From NCBI GenBank assembly GCA_014529385.2, contig CM043942.1:24990469-25054468 (forward strand): a stretch of DNA of 64,000 nt, given 5' to 3'. The translations under genes and the position numbers were made by a program. Positions within the stretch are counted from its first letter, which is position 1. Every line of letters begins with the position of its first letter. Of the stretch, positions 52,294 to 63,070 are shown piece by piece. This stretch comes from Adiantum capillus-veneris. Taxonomy: Eukaryota > Streptophyta > Polypodiopsida > Polypodiales > Pteridaceae. The notes beneath the pieces were generated by a model. It saw only the letters and a list, made by a program, of their open reading frames with translations. It ran no database searches and was not told where the DNA came from.

Positions 52294-54101
52294 ATGGCTA
52301 CCTGGAACTGTAATGGGTCTATGAGGTTGGACGTGGGTGCATTTGAGGAGAGTTTCAAAGACAAGGATATTGTGTTCTTCTCAGAGACTCATCAGGCCCC
52401 TGGACAGGTAATGCCACATGTGGTGGGATACAGATGGGAAACACCTCACATGACAAATGCGAGATCTGAGCACGGGAGTAGAGGTTCAGGAGGAGTAGCA
52501 GTGCTATTCAGAGAGGAACTACAACCATTACTGCATATTGTACGAAGAGATGATCATGCTAGATATATATGGGTGAGACTGAGACCTGACACAGGTCGAT
52601 CATTATATATGGTTCCGGGACAGGAACCCCTTCGAGACCCTACCAAGCCTTGCCCAACTACGAGCACTTTCTTTACGCCTGAGATGGTACGAAGGGCCAT
52701 CGACAGGATGAGGACTGGGAAGGCATATGATCATGACGGTCTAGTAGCGGAGCACTTTATACATGCCAAGGATATGCTGATGGAGGTTCTCGCAGTGTTG
52801 TTTAATTGTGCCATGTGTGAGGGATTACCTGAGACCTGGAGGTTGTCTAATATTGTGCCCATCTTCAAGGCTGGTGACCCTACAGAGCTTGGGAATTACC
52901 ACACTATTATGGTTGGACACACATTGGCACGATTGTATGCATCTATTCTGGAGCAACACCTGAGTAGCTGGGCAGAGGGCGAGGGTGTACGAGCAAAGGG
53001 TCGGGCTGGCTTCAGGAGGGGTTTCTCCACTCTTGATCATATTCTGACACTCAGGGCCATCATTGAGGAGGGCAGAGCACATGGGAGACGGATCTATTGT
53101 AGCTTTGTGGATTTTCGCAAAGCATTTGACATGGTACCAAGGGCTCGATTGATGCGCAGATTGCAAGAGATGGGGTGCCCATAGAGGTAATTTGGGGGAT
53201 AATGGCTTTGTACAAATCAGTGGTGGGACATGTACGCACTCCAGAAGGGGTATCTGATTTAGTTCACTCTACTATTGGAGTGAAACAAGGTTGCCCATTG
53301 TCTCCTACTCTATTCGGTATGTATGTGGATGAGGTGTCTGAGTACATTGACAGAAAGGGTGACAGGGGTGCCCAGCTGGCAAGGACGTGGATCCCATTGC
53401 TGCTTTATGCTGATGATATTGTACTGATATCTGACTCACCAGAAGGTATGCAACGACATCTGGACGCACTACGCAGTTTTGCAGAGGATAGTGGCCTGGG
53501 TGTAAACCTAGGTAAAACAAAGGTTATGGTGTTTAACACCACACCGCAATGGGTCAGGAGACCAGTACCTACTTTCAAATATGGTCAGGAGATTGTGGAG
53601 TATACAGATGCATACACTTACCTGGGGGTAGTCTTCACTGGGCCGAGTTTTTCTTTGAGAAGAGCAGCAGAGACTAGACTAACTAGAGCCGGTGCGGCTC
53701 TGGGAGGAATGGAGAGGATGTGTTCACAAGTTCAGTTCCAAGAACCTAGGACAAAGTTATGGCTCTTTGATACTTTGGTAGCCTCTACTATGTTATATGG
53801 GGTGCAGGTTTGGGGACCTTCTATAGGCCAGGATGGGTGGAGGCGTATGGAGAAGCCCCTGGTATCTATGATCTCTCGGCTGATTAGAGCCAAGGTTTCT
53901 GTACCGCATGATATCATTCGAGCGGAATTAGCTGCCCCCCCTATGGAGATTGAGGCGCTCACAAGATCAGTCTCCTTAGTACACAGTCTATGGGATACTA
54001 CCAGAGACAGATATGCCAGGGTGGCTCTAGAGTCCTCCAGACAATTAGCTTTTAATGGGGATACATCATGCTGGTATGCTCAGATGACATCATGGTTTTA
54101 G
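52294..54101 (+). pseudogene. LINE L3 ORF2, endonuclease truncated, RT with one frameshift
   Basis: Starts MATWNCNGSMRLDVGAFEES, 31 bases after ORF1. The endonuclease keeps IVFFSETHQ but is cut at LRPDTGR (52600) and joined in frame to SLYMVPGQEP, losing the GDFN and SDH boxes (about 1.2 kb compared with L2). RT: IFKAGDPTELGNYHTIMVGH, CSFVDFRKAFDMVPRA, a one-base loss in a G run at about 53172, then GVKQGCPLSPTLFGMYVD and LLLYADDIVLISD (YADD intact). It continues KLWLFDTLVAS...LWGPSIGQ to a TAG at 54101. Confidence 0.85.
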
Positions 54102-54116
54102 ACACATGGTTTCACC

Positions 54117-54902
54117 ATGGATAGGTTGCCTCCTTTTCAATACTCTCTTCAGGCACCCTTGAGGTCTGTGACACGGGTTGAGATTAATAGACTCATCCGT
54201 CAGGATTTGATCCAGCTAGACACGAGAAGGACATGGATAGAGCCGTTACAAGAGTTGGGCACAAAGATGGCTTTCTATAGAGAGCATCTTCTCCACCTCA
54301 CGGGGGATGGGTTTGTGATTCGACCTAGCTATATGGACACGCATCTTTCGCATGGTTTGCGGTGTGCCATTGGCCAGATACGCACGTCCTCACATCAGCT
54401 CGAGATTGAGATTGGCAGATTCAGAAGGACACCGACAGATAACAGAATATGCCGCTTATGCCATCTAGAGCCAGAGACAGAAGTACATTACATATGTCAT
54501 TGCACAGTGTACTATGAGATACGAGGTCGTTTTCACTGTCTATTCAGAGAAGGTTTTGGGCCTCTATCTAGGGTCATGAGTTATGAGGATCAAAGATGTC
54601 TTGGGATTTATCTACTTGAGTTACACAAGCATAGAGGAACCTTACTAAGGAGAGGTGGAGAGACATCCCTAGAGACAGATCACAGATTTCTTTACACTAG
54701 ATACTGTACACCCAGAAGAACAGATAGAGGAGCAACCAGCGACGGTGGAGAGGTCTACCCGCACTACTGGCATTCTCATAGACCGAGCATTGGAGCTAGG
54801 GAGATCTAGACGACCCCGAGGGAGGAGAGGAGCTACACAATTTCGAAGGAGGCTACGGCAAAGGATTCAAGCCATACTCTTTCGTCGTCCAGAGTGCAGA
54901 TG
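54117..54902 (+). pseudogene. LINE L3 ORF2 C-terminal CCHC region
   Basis: MDRLPPFQYSLQAPLRSVTRVEINRLIRQDL then ELGTKMAFYREHLLHLTGDGFVIRP and the finger ICRLCHLEPETEVHYICHCT (54450-54505), C-C-H-C. RGRFHCLFREGFGPLSRVMSYEDQRCLGIYLLELHKHRGTL follows. The frame is offset from the RT part by the stop at 54101 and ends in decayed Arg-rich sequence. Confidence 0.82.
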
Positions 54903-55105
54903 AAGATGGATCTCTACTCCCCTCCCATATTGTCTTCACATTGTACTGCTTAGTTTAGGATCCCGCAGTATTTATATTTTGTTATCCTAGTTTAATTTAT
55001 TTTGTTAATCTGACTTTGTATCAGATACACCGCATTGTAACTTTCTGGTCTCATAGGTCACTTTGGCCTTTTGAAGACGTTAATATAACATTTCATTTCA
55101 TTTCT
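54903..55105 (+). mobile_element. LINE L3 3' UTR and CT end
   Basis: ggtctcataggtcactttggccttttgaagacgttaatataacatttcatttcattt, then ctctctctc at 55098-55112. No poly(A). Downstream sequence is LTR-like (see next entry), so the insertion is in an LTR CT tract. Confidence 0.82.
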
Positions 55106-55305
55106 CTCTCTCATTGTGCTCAATTCAGTTTCTTTCAAGTGAAGTAAAGTGACCTTGTGTTTGTGCAAAGTACTAGATCTGAGCTAAAATCCTAAACCCT
55201 TCCGCTGCACCAGACATTGGTATCAGAGCTCTAGTTAGCTTTGCAAAATCAAGGGAAGAATCAAGAAACGCAGAAGAACCAAGAACCCAAGGAACCTCTC
55301 CCAAA

Positions 55306-55350
<45 letters not shown>

Positions 55351-55720
55351 GAGTGAAAGCTGAAGGCTTTGGGGAGATTGCTGTTTGGAGGGAAGAGCCT
55401 ATATAAGAGTTTTTTTAGAAAAGATACTTGGCACATACAATGGCAGTTACATAGCATGGAAGATAAGAGTACTCGGACTTGCAATGAGTTCAAACTTGTA
55501 CAAACATATTTTAAATACCCAAGTGGAGGCGCTAACAGTGGCAGTTCAGGGCCATCGAGCTCTCGTGCAGGAGCATCCCACTCAATTTTCCTCTTTTCTC
55601 TCCCTTCACTCTCTTGTTGAGTTCAATTTATATCAAGTTGTGCAGGACAGATTTCTTCAATCACTAGTCCAAAGTGTTTACTTTGTGTGACTTATTCTAA
55701 CTAAAGATTTGTCTCGAAGT
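55106..55720 (+). mobile_element. LTR end, primer-binding site and leader of an unassigned LTR element
   Basis: ttccgctgcaccagaca at 55197-55213 has the F-type LTR terminus and is followed by TTGGTATCAGAGC (55214-55226), the initiator tRNA-Met site. The leader includes (CT)n 55309-55349. No gag follows; 55369-55690 has small open frames with no recognisable protein. The rest of the element is lost. Confidence 0.65.
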
Positions 55721-56126
55721 TATACAAGGGTTTTTCTGCACCTTGGTTTAAGTCTTCGTTGCATGCTGTTGGATTTTGGTGTTATAAAATTACAGCTCAT
55801 CATGACTTTCTCTAGAGCATCCATATAGCGTGTTGTTGAAAAACAACTATTGCCCCCTCCCTTTGATTGTAGGGTTGGCCACCCACATTCTTTTATTTGG
55901 TGTTATATGTTGGGGTTTTGGATCCTATGTTAAGGTCCCAAGAATATTTCGTTTAACTTGTTTCTGACACACGCACATGCTTGAACTTGCACACACACAA
56001 AATACGTCACAAGCATTCATTAATAAGTTTTTTAGGGCGTTTGTGGTTTTGCTTAAAATATGAGATTGCATTCATTGAAAGTCCTCTAAAGCTTGATTTT
56101 AATATGCTTGCATTCTTTTTTGGCAG
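55721..56126 (+). other. Probable LPAT intron sequence
   Basis: No TE similarity seen; T-rich and ends tttttttggcag at 56126, a good acceptor for the first LPAT exon. The upstream exon that encodes the LPAT N-terminus was looked for on the + strand (a WLVDWW-type motif) and not found anywhere from 55100. Confidence 0.5.
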
Positions 56127-57894
56127 ATTCGAGTGTTTGTAGACTCAGAACCATGGAGCCATTTTGGTACGTTGTTTCCAAGTTAACAGGCAAATTCATA
56201 AATCTTTTATCCAAGGTGTATGTTTTCATGGTTTCGATAGTTCTTTTTGAAAGAGCCAATATCTAATGGGACAAGAATGAGGGAGAGGTAGGGACAAGTC
56301 ACGAGCAACGCTGTGAGCACATTTCCCTACATACCTACACATATATTTAGCAGCATAATGCATTGAATTTTTATTGACACTTCAAATGTTTTGGAAATAT
56401 GCTCGAATGATTGGAATGTTTTGTTGTGACTTTCTCACTAAGAAAATTGACAGTGAGAAGCACTTTTAGTGTACTTGCTTTCTTTGTGTTTGTGGGGGGG
56501 GGTATAGATTTACCCTTATGTGATAGCCATGCATAGAAGAGTCGTTGGTAGTCCTTGTTTCTTGTTATTTACTGTGATCAAATCGTACGGAACATTTTAG
56601 AGGCGAGTGCAGTTTGAACGGAGCCCTGGTTTGTCTTGTCATTGTGTTTAAGTAGTCCTATTAAAATGGGAAAAAAGATGATCACGCCTTAAAAATTTGA
56701 GGACTTGTCCCTTGTGATTGGACTGCAACTTCATGAATGAGTAAAGATGTGTAGGTGCGTTTTGTGAAAGGAGTGCACTTGTCTTACCATGTCCAATTCT
56801 CTGACACTAACATGTGCCTCGGGACCCGATTCCTCTTCATCCATGGCAGGTGATTTAGGGTGCTGATTTGACCTGTGGAGCAGCTAGATAGCGTTTAGCA
56901 CTTAGGGTTTGGAAATTCAATTTCTCTGAGAAGGTCCTACTGAAATTTGTCATGGCTATCGACTAATGTGTTTCGTGTCATTAGGGCTTGTTTATGCATG
57001 TGAGCAATTTAAAACAAACATTTGTGCATCTGAGAAAGATGAGAGTCTTGAGATGGTAATAAAGTGGAAGAAAGAGTTGCGACCCTTGATGTAAGGCTTA
57101 AACAAAATCGTTCACAGTAAGACTTTGCTCTTTCATAGTAAGACTTTACTCAGTTCTCTTTTTCTTTGGCACCTCAGGTAAAGAACATGCTCTTGTTATA
57201 TCTAATCATCGAAGTGACTTGGATTGGCTCTTTGGCTGGGTGTTAGCACAGGTTCATCCTCCTTTTTCTGATTTTATTTAATGGCCTTGTCAGCTGTTTG
57301 ACACTCTTGGTGCCTGATATAGTGGTTGAAACCTGCAAACTGAGACAAAAATAACATTGTTTATGAATCTTTTTATTTATTTCAGCGTGTAGGTTGCTTG
57401 GGTAGCACCCGGGCTGTCATGAAAAAGTCGACAAAATATCTACCGGTCCGCTCTGATACATAACCTCTCAATTTTATTTTTTCATTTAATGGTCACTTTG
57501 TGAGCTTGCCACTGCCAAGGAGGGTTTCTATCTAGTCATAGCTCTACTTTAACTTTGCAAGTCGACTTTCAGGTAATGGGATGGTCTATGTGGTTCTCTG
57601 AGTACATATTTCTTGAACGGAGCTGGGTAAAGGATGAAGAAACTTTGAAGGTGAGCAGACAGTCAAAGGTGGTTGCATCTTTGCGAATATAATTACAACA
57701 GAAATGTTTCAATTCTTTATATTTTTTGCATGCAGTCTAGCTTCAAGAGCTTAAAGGGTTTCCCCCAACCTTTTTGGTTGGCACTGTTTGTTGAAGGCAC
57801 TCGTTTTACTGAAGCTAAGCTACGTCAAGCCCAAGAATTTGCTGCTTCGTCAGGATTTCCAAGCCCCAGAAATGTGTTGATACCACGAACAAAG
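56127..57894 (+). CDS. LPAT2: LPAT2-like 1-acyl-sn-glycerol-3-phosphate acyltransferase, five internal exons
   Basis: It transfers an acyl chain from acyl-CoA to lysophosphatidic acid, giving phosphatidic acid, at the ER membrane. Exons: 56127-56166 ([13 protein letters not shown]), 57178-57251, 57386-57445, 57573-57650, 57736-57894; introns phase 1, 0, 0, 0, each GT-AG. Exon 2 carries NHRSDLD, the NHX4D catalytic box; exon 4 [16 protein letters not shown]; exon 5 LFVEGTRF (the EGTR substrate site) and NVLIPRTK. These are colinear with plant LPAT2/LPAT3. About 110 residues before and more than 180 after are missing. Exon 5 is followed by GC (AAG-GCAATT), either a rare GC donor or a lost splice site. 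The missing ends may lie beyond the window or be gone. Confidence 0.9.
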
Positions 57895-58319
57895 GCAATT
57901 TTTCAACAGCTGAAGGCATTTCTTGTTACAGTGTTTGAACTTTTATTCTAGTCAGCTTTCTCAGTCGTGCACACTTAATGTTTTCTCTTAACATGAGTAT
58001 CTAGTTGTTTGCTTGGTATTATGAGATAGAAAGCTGATGTTTGAGTAAGCAATGTTTTTGGGATCTGCGCTGATAGGAGAAGACCCTATGTAGACAGGGA
58101 GGGAAACATATGGAGCAAATAAACAAAGGAAGCAGAGTTTCATTTGAAGGTCGGCTGCTACATGGGCCTATCAGGTTGTTAGGGATTGGACTAATGTATG
58201 GGCATCACTCTTTCATTTCTCAACTTAGGTCCCTTCAGCTTTATATCAAGTACTAGATGTACCATGAGCTTCCTTAACCTAGCGGTTTGATTTTGTGAAG
58301 GTTGTGTTCTGGTTGTGGG
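57895..58319 (+). other. Sequence downstream of LPAT exon 5
   Basis: No further LPAT exon is seen. If exon 5 is not spliced the frame runs 18 codons to a TAG at 57949-57951. No polyadenylation signal stands out. Nothing else found before the LINE fragment. Confidence 0.45.
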
Positions 58320-58695
58320 ACATGACTACCAAGCTACTCTCAAAAGAGAGCCGAGTTTTGGCAGAAGATTGTGGATGTATTGCCTATTGCGGATTCGTGG
58401 ATTATTGGGGGAGATTTCAACAATGTAGAGACTTCTGAGGATTGGCGGGCAGTTCAGCTCCCTTCTCTGTCGTTTGTTACGCCACGTGAGAGAGATGCTT
58501 GGGACAGATTTCTTTTTGCAGTTTTTGGTACAAATGCTTGGCACGTCCCATTCTTGACTCGCACTTCGCAGTCATTGGAGTTTTCGTGGGGTTTCAGGAG
58601 GCAGTAAGGTCGCTTACTGGAGCGATTAGATGGATTTTACGTCAACGCTTGGGCATCACCCATGGTGGGACAATCACAATTTGGCCTACTCTAGT
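58320..58695 (+). pseudogene. LINE endonuclease fragment (L1-type plant LINE)
   Basis: Shifted frames give DYQATLKR, then WQKIVDVLPIADSWIIGGDFNNVETSEDW (58355-58445) with the GDFN box, LSFVTPRERDAWDRFLF, TRTSQSLEFSWGF and a LLERLDGFYVNAWA end (58610-58660). The WIIGGDFN and LDGFYV styles resemble plant L1 endonucleases, so this is a different LINE from L1-L3. It stops where the G2 LTR starts (58696). Confidence 0.72.
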
Positions 58696-60040
58696 TAGAA
58701 CCGGCCCGCAGGGCGGTAGACTGTAGCTTTCACCCGATTCTTTAGTCGAAAAACTTTACTTGAACTTGCGACACAAAGGAGCTTCATGAATAAACATGTG
58801 ACTGAATTAACACTTCACACAAAGCATGGTGTGGTAGTTAGAGCGCTAACAAGCAGACAACGACACCTTGTTGGCCCCAAAGACTGGCGCCCCTTCGGTA
58901 TTTCTTTATCCTTATTAACTTGGGAGAAAACCTGCAAATTCCTACCGGCTGTCCCGGCTTTACTGGGCTGAAATCGGCCTACTCTAGCCCGATTTCAGCA
59001 GCATAACCACAATAGGAGGCCTCATAGACAAAATCCCCATGCAAAAGGTGACTTTCCCGGTGCATACGGACACTTTCCCAAACCTGGTGAGAATCTGAAG
59101 CACGCTGAATTCTCTGTTTTCTGCCCTGAAAACGCACCAGATCACCTATACAGTGACCCCAATGCTTCCCCGAAGCTCATGAAGGTATCAGGGATCGATT
59201 AAGGTCAAAACCCTAAACCTGCAAAAATACAAAGCAGGCTGTATTTGTCTATTTTGGGCTCCGTTTCACGTGCCGGTTGCATCCGTAGCAAGCCCTCCCG
59301 CACTTGTAGGGCCACTTGCCCTTTGAATCGGACAAGATTTCTTGCGTGAAATCTTTTCGAATTCACATGTACCTGCGCGGAATTTGCTCGGGGGATTAGA
59401 AACTAGCTAATCCAGTACCTGTGCAAGAGGCTCTTGCCTCGGCAGTCGCGCATGAACCCACATAACTGTACATACAGATGAAAAGACCTCGAGCTGGGCA
59501 TCATGTTTCTGTATTCAGAGGGGGAGAGGTGTGTGCGGGAGCGAGTCATCACGCTACATAAGACAAGGGAGAAGGCAAGCTTTCCATTAAAGCTGTGAAA
59601 CTTGCACCCACTACTCACCCACACACTGTAGGCACTTAATGAGCCAAAATCAGCTCCTCTCACAAAAATGGGCAGCCCCTCTTCATGCTGGCTTGGAAGT
59701 TTTGCTTTGGAGTCGCCAAGTGTCCACTTTGCCTCTTTTGAGTTAATCCTAGTACCCACCGGCTTATTAAGTGGAGCAAGGGGCCTAAATGACTTTGAAC
59801 TGAGCCTAGCCAACCTTTTACTACTCAGATTTCGGAGCCGATTGGCTCGACCAACTCATGGCGACCTACCCTTCTCGACTACGGGTGAAACTCTCGGTCG
59901 TTGGCCGTTTCACACCGGCCACACAATGTATGGCCATTTGTGACGTCAAAAAGAAGGTCTCAAAAATTAAAGAAAAACCAAGGGAAAGAAACCAACAACT
60001 GAGGTTGTGGCAACCGTGACACTTGCCACAACGAGTGACA
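58696..60040 (-). mobile_element. G2, 3' LTR of gypsy-I
   Basis: 1345 bp, matching G1 over its whole length in reverse: start TGTCACTCGTTGTGGCAAG (60040), end GGGCCGGTTCTA (58696). The sense-strand AAGAGGGATTA just before it (60041-60051) is a polypurine tract, so this is a 3' LTR, not a solo. Contains the ggccccaaagactggcgccccttcggtatttctttatccttatta motif at 58872-58917. Confidence 0.88.
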
Positions 60041-60379
60041 TAATCCCTCTTGAAATCGCAAATGTCCTGGATTGCAAGCTCAATATACATGCCACAAATG
60101 ATTTAGTGTGATTAGCACTCTTTTATCATCACATGTATCCGCAGGAAAGGTAATGACAGATAGATACAAATGACTTAATGAGACCTTCATACTTTTGTCA
60201 TTTCCATCTATCATAGAAGTGAACATTGTACCATAAACACTTGAAGAGCGATGTACACTTCTATTGCACTGAATCATTTCCCCTCTTGTGAACACGTTGA
60301 GTTGGGACATACATAGGTTGTAACCCAAGGGCCTCAAGGTAAAGCTGCAATACATACGGTGACTCTAGCAGTTCACACT

Positions 60380-61566
60380 CTACCATCCACTTTGCATCCA
60401 TAGGTGGATAGTCTTGAACTTCATCAAATAGCGTCGTGCAACTTTCCCCTTAACTTTTCTTTCCTTATGTGCCAAAATCTGCTCAGGTACCAAGATCTCA
60501 TCAAGTTCCTTAACTTCTGGCTTGTGTTCATCTGGCATATCTTCTGGCACATCACCCACAAAGGGTCTTAGAAGACTCGCGTGAAATGCATTATGAATGC
60601 CAAGCAATTTTAGCCTATAAGCAACATCACTGATCTTCTCAAGTACTTGAAAAGGCACATAGTAACGCATGCTGAGCTTCGGAAACAACTTTTCCTTGCC
60701 CTTCATCTTTCTTTAGCCTCGCCTTAGCAAACCGTAGAAGTACCCACTCACCAGGTGAAAACAACAATGCACGACGGTGACGATCAACAACCCTTTTCTA
60801 TTTTGCCTGAGCCTCTCCAAGGCAAGCTTGATCTTCTTATACATTTCATCCATACTCTCAACATAAGGATCTGCTTCGAAAGTTTTGTCCTTTGTGTGCA
60901 AAATGGGGGGAACCTTTTTGCTACCCTCAACAATCTCAAAAGGTGCCTTGCCTGTTGACGAATGCACCTTATTGTTGTACGCATACTCAAGCATGGGTAG
61001 ATACTGTTCCTACTCGCCCTTTTTATCTGACACATAACATTTCAGCAGATCTAAGACAATAGAATTAACCTCTTCTGAGTGTCCATCAATTTGTGGATGA
61101 AATGAGGAGGAAAACTTGAGCGTGGTGCCCATGTTTTCAAACAAGCCTCTCCAAAATAAGCTCGTCATACGAGGATCACGATCACTGACAATAGACTGTG
61201 GCAAACCATAGTACTTGAACACATTGTACATAAACAATCGTGCCAACTGGTTAGATTTTATCTTCTTCTTATAGGAATAAAATGGGCTTGCTTGCCGAAC
61301 CTGCATATATTGGTCCATATACCATCATTCCCTGTCAGCGTTCTTGGAAGATCAAAGATAAAATCCATAGCAATGCTTTCCCATGGCTTATTTGGAATAG
61401 GCAGTGGCTGTAATATTGGAATAGACAGTGGCTGTAATATTGGAATAGGCAGTGGCTGTAATAACCCTTGTGCCTTTCGTCTGCCAAACTTGACCTTTTA
61501 ACAATTACGCATGTTTGCACAAAGGCATCCACATGTAACAAACTTGGGCGCCCCAAGTCTAAGATC
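60380..61566 (-). pseudogene. gypsy-I integrase and C-terminal domain
   Basis: From 61550: HVDAFVQTC.IVKR (remnant of the zinc Cys pair), a LQPLPIPI repeat, then [20 protein letters not shown], a decayed core with FSSSFHPQ and GHSEEVNSIVLDLLKCYV (61100-61020), MLEYAYNNKVHSSTGKAPFEIVEG (60994-60920), and the C-terminal FPKLSMRYYVPFQVLEKISDVAYRLKL...HNAFHASLLRPF (60690-60570) with a chromodomain-like end KVARRYLMKFK. Frames shift near 60710, 61010 and 61320. 60041-60379 between it and the LTR is noncoding. Confidence 0.78.
61394..61462. repeat. 24 bp unit repeated three times in the integrase
   Basis: ggaatag.cagtggctgtaatatt starts at 61394, 61418 and 61442. It triples the conserved LQPLPIP(I) peptide in frame. 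Other integrases in the window have it once (11700, 14720). Confidence 0.92.
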
Positions 61567-61991
61567 TGTCGCGACACGAGAGAGAGACTCACTTCAAACA
61601 CTTTAATTATTCTTCAAATTCAAACAACTCGAGACGACACGGCCCGGCGTAGTTCCGTGCCCAAAGGTATTGGCCCCAAAGTCTTGCGCCCCCTTTCGGT
61701 ATTTCTTTTTATATTAATCTTGAAGCAAAGCGCAATCCCGCGGGTACTTGCTCTTAGACTCTGCGTCCAGATGCTCTGAGAAGTGAGGCCTCAAGGGCTT
61801 ATTTATTCTTACAAGGGGTGCTAAAAGCAGAGCCCCAAAAGCTTTCAAACTCAAGACCAGTAAGTTTCCCAAAAGCAACTTGGTCTAAAAACTGCCAAAA
61901 AAGCACGAGCGCAAATTACGGAAATCTGTACAGGCTGCCACGTCAGCAGTTCAACGCAAAATCCGACGTTCGTACAACTGCCACGTCAGCA
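61567..61991 (-). mobile_element. J2, J-type LTR
   Basis: TGTCGCGACACGAG to CGTCAGCA. It matches J1 over the acggc.cggcg.agttcc motif, ggccccaaagtcttgcgccc...tttcggtatttctt, ctcttagactctgcgtccagatgctctgagaagtgaggc and aaaagcagagccccaaaagc. Flanks agatc and tggtg are not a TSD. It lies between two integrase fragments that overlap in content, so it is not a simple insertion in one element. Confidence 0.65.
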
Positions 61992-62590
61992 TGGTGGCTA
62001 TCTCAGATTGCCCATCTGTCTATGGGTGGAAAGAGGACGAGAACTGCAATCGCGTGCCAATGTTCTCCCAAATAGCTCGCCAAAACAAACTCGTAAATCG
62101 GACATCTCTATCGGAGACAATTGTCTCAGGCATGCCATGTAGTATAAATATCTGAGAAACAAACAGTCGTGCTAAATGATCAGGCTTGCCTGTCTTCTTT
62201 ATTGGAACAAAGTGAGCTTGCTTGCTAAATCTGTCGACGACAGTCCAAATGCCATCATGCCCACTTTGAGTCTTGGGGAGATAAAAAATGAAATCCATTG
62301 CGATGCTCTCCCATGGTCTAGTGGGAAAGTGGAAAGGCTGTAGTAGTCCCTGTGCCTTATGCCTGTTAAACTAGACCTTTTTGCATACTAAACAATTGCG
62401 AACATAATCATCCATATCCTTCTTGAGTCTCGGCCAAAAGAAGTAACGTTCGAGACCCTTCAAAGTGGTGTCGATGTTGCGATGACCCGTAAAACGCGGA
62501 CAATGGCAACCTTTTCCCTCAAATGCTGTGTAACACACAACATCGTCTTCTTAATCAAATAGCCATCGTGTAAGGCGTAGCCTGGAACTG
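61992..62590 (-). pseudogene. gypsy-M integrase, N-terminal and core part
   Basis: Zinc region FYWPRLKKDMDDYVRNCLVCKKV (62450-62375, shifted frames), then [51 protein letters not shown] and ETIVSDRDVRFTSLFWRAIWENIGTRLQFSSSFHP (62300-62020), with the D(D) residues in place. A stop at FHP and truncation in TDGQSE at 61997 end it. A TGA also lies near 62380. Confidence 0.8.
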
Positions 62591-63070
62591 TCACCCCATT
62601 CTAAATGCGGGTATACACGTTCGCAAAATCAGGATATGTGGCGTATTGATCAATCATATCCTCGAAGCTTCGATGGTGAATCGCCGAAATAGCCGATACA
62701 AGGTGCTTTCTAGATGAAGCATCTGCCCCCACCATGTTTTTATGTCCCTGAACATGGACAATTTGAAAGTGAAACTGTGACAGGATGTTGCTGCTTGTCT
62801 GATAGTTGCTTCTGTGACAAGAAGTAGCGTAAACTCTCATGGTCCGTAAAAACAGTAAAATTGGCTCCGAGTAAATAGTGTCGCCGACCACTGAGTAAGA
62901 GCATGGATACCTGCCAAAAGATCTTTCTCATAAATCTGTGCTACTAGCTCTGGTCGTGAAAACATCTTGCTTTCATAGGCAATCACATGGCCGTCTTGCA
63001 TCAAAACTGTGGCCAAACTGCGATCCCAATCGTCATAGTAGACCTCAAAAGGTTTCTGTGGATCTGGCAA
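62591..63070 (-). pseudogene. gypsy-M RNase H
   Basis: FEVYYDDWDRSLATVLMQDGHVIAYESKMF (63055-62965): the first catalytic Asp is in YYDD where YCDAS is usual. EKDLLAGIHAL, then in the next frame ANFTVFTDHESLRYFLSQKQLSDKQ (62860-62790) and another shift to FQIVHVQGHKNMVGADASSRK (62765-62705). Shifts near 62890 and 62780. Confidence 0.8.

Noticed and set aside
43226-55112. L1-L2-L3 as a tandem duplication of one LINE locus
   Set aside because: The copies differ widely (different 5' extents, L3 endonuclease deletion, L2 duplications, unrelated sequence before ORF1), so separate insertions are more likely.
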